A stretch of DNA of 64,000 nucleotides from Dipteris shenzhenensis (lineage: Eukaryota > Polypodiophyta > Polypodiopsida > Gleicheniales), in the NCBI GenBank assembly GCA_047967505.1, contig CM106539.1; one strand, given 5' to 3'. The notes under the pieces are model-generated. The model was not told the origin of the DNA, ran no database searches, and was given only the letters and a program-made list of their open reading frames with translations. Made by a program: the position numbers and the translations under genes. Position 1 is the stretch's first letter, and every line of letters starts with the position of its first letter. Positions 1 through 9,664 of the stretch are shown here, one piece after another.

Positions 1-1090
1 TAGGCATGCACCGAGTAGAAGCATGTAGTGGGCACAAATGAAATTCTAGTAGCAAGCCTCCCAACAAGAACTAATGAGCTGAGCAACAATAAATCCATAG
101 TTTTTTCCGCACGTGTATGGTATGGATACTGCAACGTTTGCAAACATTTGAAAAAAAGACGTATGAAATGGCATTTCAAATGGGACCAGAAAAAATGTTG
201 AATGCCCTCGTTTTTGACGATTTTGACTTCGCTTTTCTTCCGCCTTGCCTGTGCGCTGTTCGTGAAGACTAGTAGAATATATCAAATCGTACAATAATCT
301 GAATTTATACGATTGGATATATTCTAGTCTTACCAAGGTATATTATTTTTTATCATATTCCAGCCTGCTTTCCCTTCCTTTCCTATTCTTTGTTGTCAAA
401 GCTTTGGCTCTCAACTTCAAAGCTGCTGTTGAGTCTTTCCTCCCCAATCGCTCATCTTGGCACTTCGTGCCGTGTGCACGCAGCTAAGCACTTTCTTCTT
501 TCTTTCTTATGGATTTTGATGAAGTTTCTTCTTTTCCCCTCCAGGTTGTGGGGATGAGACAGGTGGCAAAGCTGTAGCAAAAGGCTACGCGATAATAAGT
601 GATCAGGCGGCGTAGGCCAGAGATTGTGTTATGCTCTAGCTGAGATAGCATGACCTCGGAAAGATCGGTGGGCATTTTCCCTTAGAAGACCGACTTCTGT
701 AATATTTTATGCGTAAATAAAATGGTCAAGGGAAGTAATTGCCAAGGTCCTAGGTGAGGGTGTATTGGCATCAACTAGGTGGTTCTGAGTGCTAAGGCCT
801 AGGTGCACCTAAATGTGTAATAATGCTAAGGGGCAAATGTTTTAATTGTGCCCCAAGAGAGGGGTAAATGGTGTACCAAGTTAAAGGTCTAAAATGATGA
901 CATGTGGCAGAAGGAACCATCTAGGGAACTGAGGGCTTGTGGATATGCATGAAAAGAAATTGAATTACGTATCTTTTGTACATGGGATCCACGAGATAGG
1001 CTGGGTGGATATTTGGGATGCCAGCGCTTGTGATTTTGGATTAGCTAGTGAATCAATGAAAAGCTGAAGGATTAGAAAGTGTTCGTAAAA
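1..1090. other. Upstream region, probably including the 5' LTR of the gypsy element that follows
   Basis: I see no gene here. The only anchor is the perfect initiator-tRNA primer site just downstream (1093-1104), which implies that an LTR ends near 1085-1091. A polyadenylation-like AATAAA word lies at about 716-721, where an R region could be. The outer LTR border cannot be fixed because no second LTR copy was found in the window. Short reading frames here have no recognisable domains. Confidence 0.4.
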
Positions 1091-1092
1091 TT

Positions 1093-1104
1093 TGGTATCA
1101 GAGC
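1093..1104 (+). other. Primer-binding site for initiator Met-tRNA (gypsy element 1)
   Basis: The 12-mer TGGTATCAGAGC is a perfect match to the complement of the 3' end of plant initiator Met-tRNA, the usual minus-strand primer of copia and many chromovirus-type gypsy elements. It sits about 1 kb upstream of the gag start at 2117, so this element has a long leader. Orientation agrees with the + strand gag-pol that follows. Confidence 0.8.
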
Positions 1105-2116
1105 AGGTTAGCGTTTAGGCTGGATGAAGGGAGCGTAGACAAAGGATTACTTCGTGGAAAGAACGTGAGACCAGCGGTCGACGAAAAGCAGAGAGAGAGA
1201 GTTAGATAATGATCGTATCAATTGCTTGGTCAAGGTTGTGACGACGAACAGTAGGGCTTGGGAACGGTGGCGCGTGAAAGAGAGGAGTCGCGTATGAAGG
1301 AAGCACAGGGCTGGAATTGTTGGCGTATGCAAGTATCCATGGGCTGATGGATAGTTAGCGTGGGCTCTCGGACAAAGCTCTCAGCTTTCTTTTGCAGTGC
1401 AACCGATTCGACGATTCAGAGCAAGGACGGAGAATATAGGAACCCCGAAGCGTGTATCGTGAGTCACGCAGAAATGCTTATTTTGAGATTGAGATAGCTA
1501 AACAATCTGCTTATAGGCAATCTCTCTCTGTTGGATGATGCTTGGGACGAGCCCCATGCGCCTGATCCCTTGTGAGGTGTTGCGGAAGTTGTGCCTTGCG
1601 TGCGGAAATGGGCAGCGTGGAGAATGAATCCACATCCATTGTCGAGCTAAACGTTGGAGGGATGGAACCCATTTTCGCCACATTTTGAATTGGATATGGT
1701 CACGCAAATAGCCCGTGAGCGTGGGTACGGCTATGTGCACAGCTCTAGCTGGGGAAACGTATATCTGGCGAGGTTCTTGGAATACGATTACCTGCAGAAC
1801 AGTAGCTTTCTGATATTCAGTCAATTGCGTGGGTTCAAATAAAATCTACCAAGTCTGAGAGACGGAGGAGTGGCACAGAGTTTCGAGGCTTGCAAAGGCT
1901 TTGGCAGAAGAGATAAATTTGAGACATCTGCGTTACGTGGAGCTTCCAGGGAGCATCATTTTTTCCCTTTCTACACAACATTTTAGTTTGCAGTCTATTT
2001 ATTCTTGTACAGCAGAAGGAAATTCGAAGTGAAAAAAAGAAAAAAACTATTTTCCCTTTTTGAAAGAATGGAGGCAGAGGGACAAGATTCCAGGGTAAAA
2101 TCCTGGTGAATCTGGA

Positions 2117-2983
2117 GTGCGATCTACACAAGAAATGTCCCATCACACAACACCTACTCTGGTGGGTAGGATTTCTGTACTAGAAGATGCTTTACAACAT
2201 ATCATGAACCAGCAGCTTCAAGTGAACGCTGGTCAAAATGAAATTAGAGAAATGGTGCAAGCTTTGTCGGCTAGACCATCTAGGAATGATAAGGGCAAAG
2301 CTCCAGCAGAGCCAGAGCCCAGTATACACTCATCAGAACGTGCGAAGGTCAAGGTACCTAATATTGCCAACTATAGACCGGAGAAGTACGCTGGTCGGAT
2401 GACCGAGCGCAGTTCTGATGTGATCGAGGTTTGGTTACACAAGTGGGAAGAAGCCTTCGCCATTTGTGAAATCAGATCTGATCTAAAGAAAATCCGCGAG
2501 ACCAAGTACCTGTTTATTGAGGTAGCGGATAGGTGGTGGATAAAGCAACAGAAAGATCAGGTTGCCCCTACCACCTGGGAAGGGTTTAGGGCTGAATTTA
2601 AGAAATACTTTCTTTCACCTGACGAAGAGTCCCGAGCTTGGGATGCTTATAGAAACCTTCGCCAGAGGAATTTGTCGGTGGCAGAGTACACTGACAAGTT
2701 CAGGGAATGTGTTATGAAAATAACAGACCCTCTCCCTATGTCGGTTCAGTTGAAAGACTATATCTATGGACTGAACGACAAGATTAAAATGGAAGTTCGG
2801 GCTAAATATGTGACTACATTAGATGAATCTATTGCAGTAGCCTTGAACTATGAGGATGCCAGAGGCAGGCCTAGTGGGTTTGTGCAGGCAGGGAGCATGA
2901 ATACCCGAGAAAAGGGGGATTTTAGAGGAAATGGACTTCAAAGACAAGTGTCTCGCAGCCAAGTGGCCAAACCAAGCAGGTGA
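2117..2983 (+). CDS. Ty3/gypsy gag (element 1), frame-broken at its end
   Basis: The 288-residue frame has a Retrotrans_gag-like layout: a coiled N-terminal part, then a W-rich capsid core around residues 100-240 (motifs ADRWW, TWEGFRAEFKKYF, YTDKFREC, and a segment ending KDYIYGL). This protein packages element RNA into virus-like particles. The frame ends at 2981-2983. A 1-base shift at about 2980 would carry it into the downstream frame, which holds the zinc knuckle (CFGCL, then HQWKDCP, about 3118-3160). That knuckle is itself broken by a TAG at 3133. The copy is therefore inactive. Confidence 0.85.
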   Translation: MRSTQEMSHHTTPTLVGRISVLEDALQHIMNQQLQVNAGQNEIREMVQALSARPSRNDKGKAPAEPEPSIHSSERAKVKVPNIANYRPEKYAGRMTERSSDVIEVWLHKWEEAFAICEIRSDLKKIRETKYLFIEVADRWWIKQQKDQVAPTTWEGFRAEFKKYFLSPDEESRAWDAYRNLRQRNLSVAEYTDKFRECVMKITDPLPMSVQLKDYIYGLNDKIKMEVRAKYVTTLDESIAVALNYEDARGRPSGFVQAGSMNTREKGDFRGNGLQRQVSRSQVAKPSR

Positions 2984-4068
2984 AGCCGGTTGAGGGACCA
3001 GCAAAGACAAGTACCACCGTTGGGGTGAAAAGGAAAGTAACTCCAATGGTAGTCCAGGCTTGGTCAAAGTCCTCGTTGACCCCTGAGCAAAAGGAGAAAG
3101 CTAGAAAAGAAGGATTGTGCTTCGGCTGCCTTTAGCGACATCAGTGGAAAGATTGTCCACTAAATAAAGACCGTCGCACGGCCAACATGATAATATCTGA
3201 ATGCGACGCGGAAATGCATGAGAGTCCTAATGCGGAACATATGCAGATGCAATTGGCGGGACCTTCTCAGAGGTTAGTACCCGTGTTGTTAAGTGTGTCT
3301 GTTACTAAGTTAGTAAGCGGTGCACCTGATAACATCCTTTCAAAGCCCGCAGCAACGGGGTATACAGTTTTCGATGAGCCCGAGTTGATTAAAATGAAAG
3401 GGTAAGTAGCCAATCATGATGTGATTGTGTTGTTTGACTCAGCGTCAACGCACAATGTAATTAACTCGAAGCTTATTAAGAGGCTCAAGTTGAAAACTAG
3501 TCCGTCTGACTATGCTTATGCGGTCAGGATGGCGGACGGAAGTTCAACTGAAGTATGGGACCAAAGGGTTACCCAGTTGGAACTTCGAATTCATGACTAT
3601 GTTGAGAAGCTAGACTTTGAACTGACCAGGCTTGCTCACGCAGATATAGCCTTAGGTATGGCTTGGCATTTTTGGAAAAATCCAGCCATTGATTGGAAAA
3701 AGCATATTTACCAGTTCAAGATAAACGGGGTAGAATATGTTTTACGAGGTGAGAAGGATTTACCTGGAGGACCATTGATTTCAGCCATGGAAATTTGGAA
3801 GACTCCGAAAGAGTTTCTATGTCTGTGTATAGCATCGGTAGAGTCGATTGATGATGCATCAACTAGCACTGAGGCTACCCAAGATGGGAAAATGGCTGAG
3901 TTGGCTAAAGAGATATCGGAGAAGTTCTCTGATTGTTTTAGGGATGAGTTACCTTATGGGCTACCTCTAGAGCGGAATGTTCAACATAAAATTGAGCTTA
4001 TCCCGGGGGCAGAACCTGTAAATCGACCTCCCTATAGATTAAGCTTTACAGAAGAAGCTGAGGTCTGA
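2984..4068 (+). pseudogene. Gypsy element 1 zinc knuckle and retropepsin-like protease
   Basis: Reading continues in one frame from about 2980, with stops at 3133, 3403 and 4066. The protease lies at about 3418-3700. Its active-site motif reads DSAST followed by HNVIN, close to the D-S/T-G-(A/S) type of the plant gypsy RVP_2 family but with Ala where Gly is usual. The part up to 4068 is the protease-RT linker, ending in the start of the RT N-terminal region. It would cleave Gag-Pol, but the nonsense codons make it dead. Confidence 0.75.
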
Positions 4069-4713
4069 AGACAACTGGAAGAATACCTCAAGTTGGGGCA
4101 GATTCAACCCAGTTTTTCACCTTTTTCTTCGCCAGTGATATTAAAGAGGAAGAAAGATGATACTTTTCGTCTCTGTATAGATTACAGAGCATTGAATAAT
4201 ATCACTATTAAGCACATGTATCCGATGGCTCGGATCGATGATTTGCTAGATGCATTACATGGAGCCGTAATTTTCAGTAAGATAGATCTTAAGTGTGGCT
4301 ACCATCAGATCCGTATTAGAGCCGAGGATGTGTATAAAACCGCTTTTAGAAGCAGGCTTGGTCATTATGAGTTTTGGTTAATGCCCTTTGGACTTACCAA
4401 TGCTCCAGCTACATTGGTCATGCTTATGAACGATTTACTACGTCCGTATATCGAAAAGTTTGTAGTACATTTTATTGATGATATTCTGGTATTCAGTAAA
4501 AGTATTATTGAGCATCGTGAACACTTAAGAATAGTGTTCAGTACTTTGAGAAAAGCCAGTCTTTATGTAAATAAGAAGAAAACTATACTATGTATGGTTA
4601 GACTTGAATACTTAGGATTCATAATAACTCCAGAGGGGGTAGAAATGGATCCAAAGAAAGTGGTTGCGATACTGACTTGGCCTTCCTTCTTGGGATTTGT
4701 CCAATTTTATTGA
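4069..4713 (+). pseudogene. Gypsy element 1 reverse transcriptase
   Basis: This is a clear RVT_1 domain in the same frame as the protease: a substrate-binding segment ending LCIDYRALNN, the FSKIDLKCGYHQIRI motif, the MPFGLTNAP motif, and a catalytic FIDDILVFSK (family F/Y-x-DD). It starts after the TGA at 4066 and ends at a TGA at 4711-4713. That TGA lies inside a local duplication of a 24-base segment (4687-4710 and 4717-4740). About nine residues normally present before the SFLGFVQFY motif are missing. The RT would have copied element RNA into DNA. Confidence 0.85.
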
Positions 4714-4719
4714 TCATTC

Positions 4720-5362
4720 TTGGGATTTGTCCAATTTTATCGAAGGCATATCAAAGGATATTCTGAAATAGTATCGCCATTAACTGATCTGACCTCAGAT
4801 AAAGTACCTTTTATATGGGGACAGAATCAACAGGAAAGTTTTAACACCTTAAAACAAGCTGTGGTCACAGGACCGGTGTTAAAAATAGTTGATCCCCAGA
4901 AACCATTGTTCTTGGAAACCGATGCAAGTTGCATTGCGGTAGGAGCAGTTCTCCTCCAAGAGGGAAGGCCAGTAGCCTTTGAAAGCAAGAAGCTTTTTTC
5001 CTCTCAACGGAATTGGCCAACTCATGAATTAGAGTTGTATGCTGTTGTCCATGCTTTGAAAACATGGCGACATGTTGATCATGATACTCTGAAACATTTT
5101 TGTAAACAACCTGACTTGAGAGGCCGCCAAGCTAGGTGGGCAGAACTCATGCAGGAGTTTAATTTGACGATTCGGTACCGAAGAGAAAAAGATAATAAAG
5201 TTGCTGATGCGTTGTCACGCATTATGCATAACATGAGTTTCACGGTATTAGAGAGTGCTCTAATGGCCGAGATTAGAGAAACTCAAAAGGTGGACGAGTT
5301 TGTCGAGAGTCTATGGCCTAAGGCTCATGTGTTAAAACCCGGTGAAAACGAATCAGCCTGCC
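4720..5362 (+). pseudogene. Gypsy element 1 RNase H, 3' truncated
   Basis: The frame continues from RT through the connection domain into an RT-type RNase H: first catalytic Asp in the LETDASCIAVGAVL segment, Glu in the HELELYAVVHALK segment, and the closing motif KDNKVADALS. About ten residues are missing near 5070, where the usual second-Asp region (TDH) is compressed to VDHDTLK. The integrase expected next is absent. After about 5360 the sequence changes to an antisense LINE, so the element is cut off at its 3' side. No 3' LTR was found in the window. Confidence 0.8.
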
Positions 5363-5665
5363 AGGTGCACCTGATCACCATCCATCGACCGTGAGGGTCA
5401 TTGTAAGCAACCGTGGGCTGTATATCATGTTTTACCAGCATGCAAACCCCCAAAAAGTGCATTGTACCAGCATAAAAAATATCATAACCAGCATAGTGGC
5501 CTTGCTGGCCAGCCAAGAATGGCCAGCCAAGAAGTGTTGGTTGTGTTCCTGTAAAGAGATCACATCGGGATGCATTCTATGTACATAATGCCAGAAAAGT
5601 CTCCACTCATTGACATTGCAAAGACCCTGAACATTGTATGTGATGCAAGTAATTGAAGTAGACAT
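5363..5665 (-). pseudogene. LINE ORF2, N-terminal endonuclease part only
   Basis: Read on the minus strand, 5665-5432 encodes the start of an AP-type endonuclease (exonuclease-endonuclease-phosphatase fold): TYNVQGL near the start, then DVISLQEH. The expected continuation is in another frame at 5516-5363 (VKHDIQPTV, then DPHGRWMVIR), so there is a frameshift near 5450. The rest of ORF2 (RT, zinc finger) is missing. The fragment ends against gypsy RNase H sequence at about 5360. It lies just downstream of ORF1 in the usual LINE order. Confidence 0.8.
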
Positions 5666-5712
5666 AGAAGATATTTACAATCAAACCAAAAAGCAGAGTA
5701 AAGTATAAGCTG

Positions 5713-6930
5713 TCAGGCCTCAGCCATGACATCAACATCCACCTGGGCTCCTGGATCATTAGCTCTATGATCCTCATCATTGTCACATACAGGAATGCCT
5801 CTTTTTAACACATCAACCCACAGTTGAGAAGCAAGGCTATCAGCGGGGGTAGAGGTCTGACCAGGGGTAGAAGTTGAAGCATCCCAATGGCGAGACTGTA
5901 ATGGACGTGGTTTAAGAGCGAATACTTTTTTGGGTTGCTGCCAGACAGCCTGGGGAGAGGCATGAGATTCTGAAATTTTGCCCTTCCCCTTATCCTTTTG
6001 CTTAGCTGAAACCTGAACCACATTTTCTTTGGAAGGGACATATTTGGGAGCCACATCACCCAGTTTGGTAGGCATTGCCTTAGACCCTGGGGCATAAGTT
6101 GGGGCGGGAGTATTTTCTGGAGCAATAGCTGTGGGTGGGAGCTGATGCAGGACTGCAGGACACTGTGAGGCTAAGTGGCCAAACTTATGGCATGTGAAAC
6201 AAGCACCTGCAAAAACTCCCCATTTCAAATCAAAATATTTTTCACCAAGGGGAACATCCTCCACTTCTACCGCATTGGAAGGAGGGGTTGGGTGATCTGT
6301 ATCCCAAAGAATACAAAAGCGATTGCGATTACCCGAAGGACGTGGAGGGCATACAACTTGCCCCAAAGTGGCTGCCAAACTTGGTAACTCAGGCCTCATA
6401 TAGTCCGGAAAATCCACTACCTCAACCCATACGGGGCAGTGATGTCGAATGAGGCTGTGGTAATCCTTGTTTGGCGACCATGGCATGACATGCACCATTT
6501 GTCTGCCATAGAATAAGGGCGACATCTCCAATATCTGCTGACGATATGAGGCATCCAAAAAGTGCACTTCATAAAAACCCCTAGAAGCAAAGTATACTCC
6601 TTCAACAAAGCAGCCTCCCAACAATGCCTGAACCCACTGGGCCACATCATTTGCTGAAGGTAACTTTCCTGGGAAAAAAATGATAACTGCTTGCTGAGAG
6701 AACTTTCGAAGAGGAGCAACCAATGAAGGCAGCTTCAACTTGTATTTGATGGCTGGGGGAGGTTTGGCCCACTCCTTCCGGCTGTGATGAAATTCATCTT
6801 TAAGCATGTCAAAAACATAGTGAGCGTCTACAGAATCTGCAACAGAGACATCAACTTGCTGTCTTTTGGAGTCCCGGGTCGACTCCTTGCGAGAGTAACT
6901 TTTGAACTGGTCCTCCATGAAGAGAAACAA
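5713..6930 (-). CDS. LINE ORF1 protein with DUF4283 and CCHC zinc knuckle
   Basis: The intact 405-residue frame is typical of plant L1-like ORF1. A DUF4283 domain spans roughly residues 60-200 (QAVIIFFPGK, WVQALLGG, a segment ending GFYEVHF, then PVWVEVVDFP). A zinc knuckle CFTCHKFGHLASQC follows at about residue 240, and then a low-complexity Pro/Lys/Ser tail. ORF1 binds element RNA and acts as a chaperone during target-primed reverse transcription. The start used is the first Met of the frame at 6930. ORF2 begins about 50 bases after the ORF1 stop. The intact frame suggests a fairly young insertion, although its ORF2 is truncated. Confidence 0.85.
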   Translation of the reverse strand: MFLFMEDQFKSYSRKESTRDSKRQQVDVSVADSVDAHYVFDMLKDEFHHSRKEWAKPPPAIKYKLKLPSLVAPLRKFSQQAVIIFFPGKLPSANDVAQWVQALLGGCFVEGVYFASRGFYEVHFLDASYRQQILEMSPLFYGRQMVHVMPWSPNKDYHSLIRHHCPVWVEVVDFPDYMRPELPSLAATLGQVVCPPRPSGNRNRFCILWDTDHPTPPSNAVEVEDVPLGEKYFDLKWGVFAGACFTCHKFGHLASQCPAVLHQLPPTAIAPENTPAPTYAPGSKAMPTKLGDVAPKYVPSKENVVQVSAKQKDKGKGKISESHASPQAVWQQPKKVFALKPRPLQSRHWDASTSTPGQTSTPADSLASQLWVDVLKRGIPVCDNDEDHRANDPGAQVDVDVMAEA

Positions 6931-7383
6931 GGCGGGATAGATGAAGTGGCAGAATCAAAGCAAAATTGTACGGACAAGGAGCAGGCTGAAAGTACGAGCT
7001 GTACGGAATGTGCAAATCGTATAGATGTATGGAAGAAAGTCTAAAGGGGTTGAGTCGTACGAAAGGAGACAGAGAGCGCAGAGGCTGTACGGAATGCAAA
7101 GATGGAAGAGGCGGCTGACGCAAAAAGACAAGGCAGGCTGTACGGAAAAGGACGGAGGGTACGGCTATACAGCGGAGATGCAGGTCGAAGGATGGGCAGA
7201 TGTGGCGAAGCTGCGCAGGGAAGAGGCGACCTGTCTGTACAGCGTCCGTACAGATGTACGGCGTCCGTACAGTTGTACGGACAGAGCGTGGGGCTGAACA
7301 GAGGCCTGACGTGAACCTGTACGGAGGCTTGGGGAGGCTGAGCAGCAATGCTCACGACCACACACACACACTCAATCTTTGTA

Positions 7384-7425
<42 letters not shown>

Positions 7426-7779
7426 GAATGAGAGAGAGAGAGCAAGAGGATCACACCAGGAGAAAGAGATAGAACAGCCAGCTATGAGCGTAGAGAAGAG
7501 GCGTGTACAAGCACCGTACGATCAGTTAAGCGTGAAGCAGCCCAAACGATCAGCCAAGGCCTTAAAGGGCGTGCCAGAATCTCTGTACTGCAAGGGAAAA
7601 ACCATCTGTACAACAACCTACGTCTTGGTTTGGTTTCAAGATCCCGATCAGCCAGGAAATTCGTCTGTACAGCATGGGAATTGCTCCGTACAGCAGCCTG
7701 GATGATCCGTACGGCCTGTATGGAAAACCGTACAACAGTGGTGAAATAAAAATGGATTGAGTGCAGCCTTGAATGTGTG
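6931..7779. repeat. GTAC-rich non-coding stretch with a (CA)n microsatellite
   Basis: By eye I count about 21 GTAC words between 6968 and 7733, mostly in the contexts CTGTACGG, CCGTACAG or CTGTACAG, where roughly three would be expected by chance. A (CA)n tract lies at about 7385-7422 and a GA-rich tract follows. Reading frames on both strands here are shadows of the repeat. It may be the 5' untranslated/promoter part of the antisense LINE (ORF1 starts at 6930), or unrelated DNA. Further GTAC words at 9235-9245, beyond the later LINE insertion, suggest it was once continuous across that insertion. Confidence 0.6.
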
Positions 7780-9221
7780 AAAAATCGCCGTATGAGATTG
7801 GTTCAGGGGAGGTGTGGAGATGTCAGAGGAGGAGATCAGAGATAGACACGGGCCACTTGGACAGATTGCTGCCACCAGATTACTGATCATGAGAGCTATT
7901 CCTCAGGAGTGGAGGGATATGCTTACAGATCCAGCCTATGTTCATCCCATCTCTACTTGGTCAGGTTGTTTTAGTGAGGCTGGGCTATGCATTGGAGCTC
8001 GTTTAGGACTGGCATGGTTTACTTATTGAGTCGGACTCCTCTCACAGATTGTATCCCACTCAGCCCCTGGATCGACAAGAGCTCCTTTGGCTGAGGGTCA
8101 GGGTCATTGGTTGCCTGGGTAAGGAATGGGCCATAGATCCTTCCAGGTTGACCATTGCAGAGGATCCTAGATGGTGACTTTGGATTTTTCAAGGTCGACC
8201 TCTGGTGGAGCTCGATTGGGACCCAGGTGAGTGGACGTGGCCTGCTCCGGTGGCAGGCGGCCGTCCTCTTCCCTTTTTCCAGTACTCGACAAGGGCAGGT
8301 TACAGGCTTCAGCAGAGAGACTATCATCACCGACCATCAGCCTCACAGCATTGGCACGCACAGGGACTTACTGCAGAGCTCTTGCTGAGCTACTGGACTC
8401 ACTTTTGGGGCATCAGTAGAGCCAGGAAAGTATCCTATTTTCTTTGGCTCACTATACATAGGGGTATACCTGTGGGTACTTGGCTTCAGCAGATGGGTAG
8501 ACCCTCCTTGTGTATGCGTTGTCAGCTTGCAGAGGAATCTAGTAAGCATTGTTTATGGAGCTGCCCCAGCTCTAGAGTGGTATGGACATGTATTTTCAGG
8601 TTGTTCTCATATGTTACATCCAAGCCTTTCTGATGACATGGGGTGCTGCCCTTTGGGGGAGAGGATCTGGAGCCTTTGCTCTCTTTGAGTCAGAGTCAGG
8701 AGACCACGGTTTCTTCATGCAGCGTCGCCAGAGACGGGGTCCCACAGATGTCAGCATCATGGAGCCGCAGGATTTACTTTTGGTACCTGTACCTGCTCAG
8801 GATTTCATGCCTACTTCACCTGCAGGGTCAGCTTGGGAGGTGATTTTCAGCATTACTCTATGGCGGATATGGTGTTCGTGATGTTCTTTTGTCCTTGGGG
8901 GCCATTTATGCACGGAGGCTGACACTCTCGCTTCCATTTGAGCGGAGATTATCTTCACTCTCAGGAGTCAGTGGGAGCGGTGTACAGGCACCTCTTTGGC
9001 AGCTCGTGGGAGACTTCTATCATTCATGAGGACATGGGACTGCTCATTATTTTTTCATTTGACTCCTTTTGGGATGTCGTGGCATTTTAGACCACCACCA
9101 TGGCTTTTTTGCCACATTGTTGAGGCTACGGATAGACTACTTTCTCTCCCACCTGTTGTAGGATTCGTTTTGAATGGAATATATCACTTTTCTCTTTAAA
9201 AAAAAAAAAATCGCCGTATGA
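7780..9221 (+). mobile_element. 5'-truncated LINE insertion with 16-bp target-site duplication and poly(A)
   Basis: The 16-base word AAAAATCGCCGTATGA occurs at 7780-7795 and again at 9206-9221, bracketing about 1.41 kb. The right copy is preceded by an A tract (9198-9210, partly counted in the duplication), so the element reads left to right and ends in poly(A). Inside is the C-terminal part of LINE ORF2. The 5' end is missing, as is usual for incomplete target-primed reverse transcription. A perfect duplication suggests a recent insertion into the GTAC-rich stretch. Confidence 0.85.
7814..8883 (+). pseudogene. LINE ORF2 C-terminal remnant with zf-RVT
   Basis: Broken + strand frames (7814-8029, 8205-8633 and on to about 8880) cover the end of a plant LINE ORF2. 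The clearest part is the zinc-binding domain after RT (zf-RVT): YFLWLTIHRGIP at about 8434-8470, then CMRC and HCLWSC at 8511-8570. A trailing W-x-I-x-x-x-I-T-L-W-R-I-W segment near 8840-8878 is also usual at the ORF2 end. No RT core remains, since the 5' end was lost at insertion. Stops and frame changes make it non-functional. Confidence 0.75.
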
Positions 9222-9664
9222 ACTAGGAGAAAATCGTACGTACGCTAATTCACCAAGGTGCAAACAAGGTCTAAGGATAGAGAGAGAAAAACAAGGTAAA
9301 GAGAGAAAGATCACACTTGCCATCACATGCACACTTGGGACTATCACGTGGCTCATTAAAGCCCCTAACCCTCCTACCAATGACACACTTTGGGTTCCCT
9401 TGGGCCCAACTTTATGACCTCTCTAACCTTGCATTGTCCCTAGCATTTGGGCCTAGTGGGTGCACCTAGGAACTAGTGGGTGCACCTTAGGGGTTTTTCA
9501 ATATCCACGGGTTGATATGCAGTGATGGGAGTGATGTGCCCTCCATTGACGGCAACCCAAGGGGCCGATTGGCTAGAGTCGGAAAAGCTGCTTCAAAAAA
9601 ACCCGACAATCACAATCCTGGTACTTATTAAGTTTTTCATTTGCTTAACTTCTTGAGTGGTATT

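Noticed and set aside
1654-1842. Small + frame in the gypsy leader
   Set aside because: No similarity to anything known. It lies between primer site and gag, and leader frames of this size are expected by chance.
7025-7472. Several overlapping open frames on both strands around 7025-7472
   Set aside because: They arise from the GTAC-rich and (CA)n sequence, show no domain and change frame with the repeat.
5363-9205. A twin-primed LINE: 5' part antisense (5363-6930) and 3' part sense (7796-9205) of a single insertion
   Set aside because: The sense part has its own perfect 16-bp target-site duplication at 7780-7795 and 9206-9221, so it is an independent insertion.
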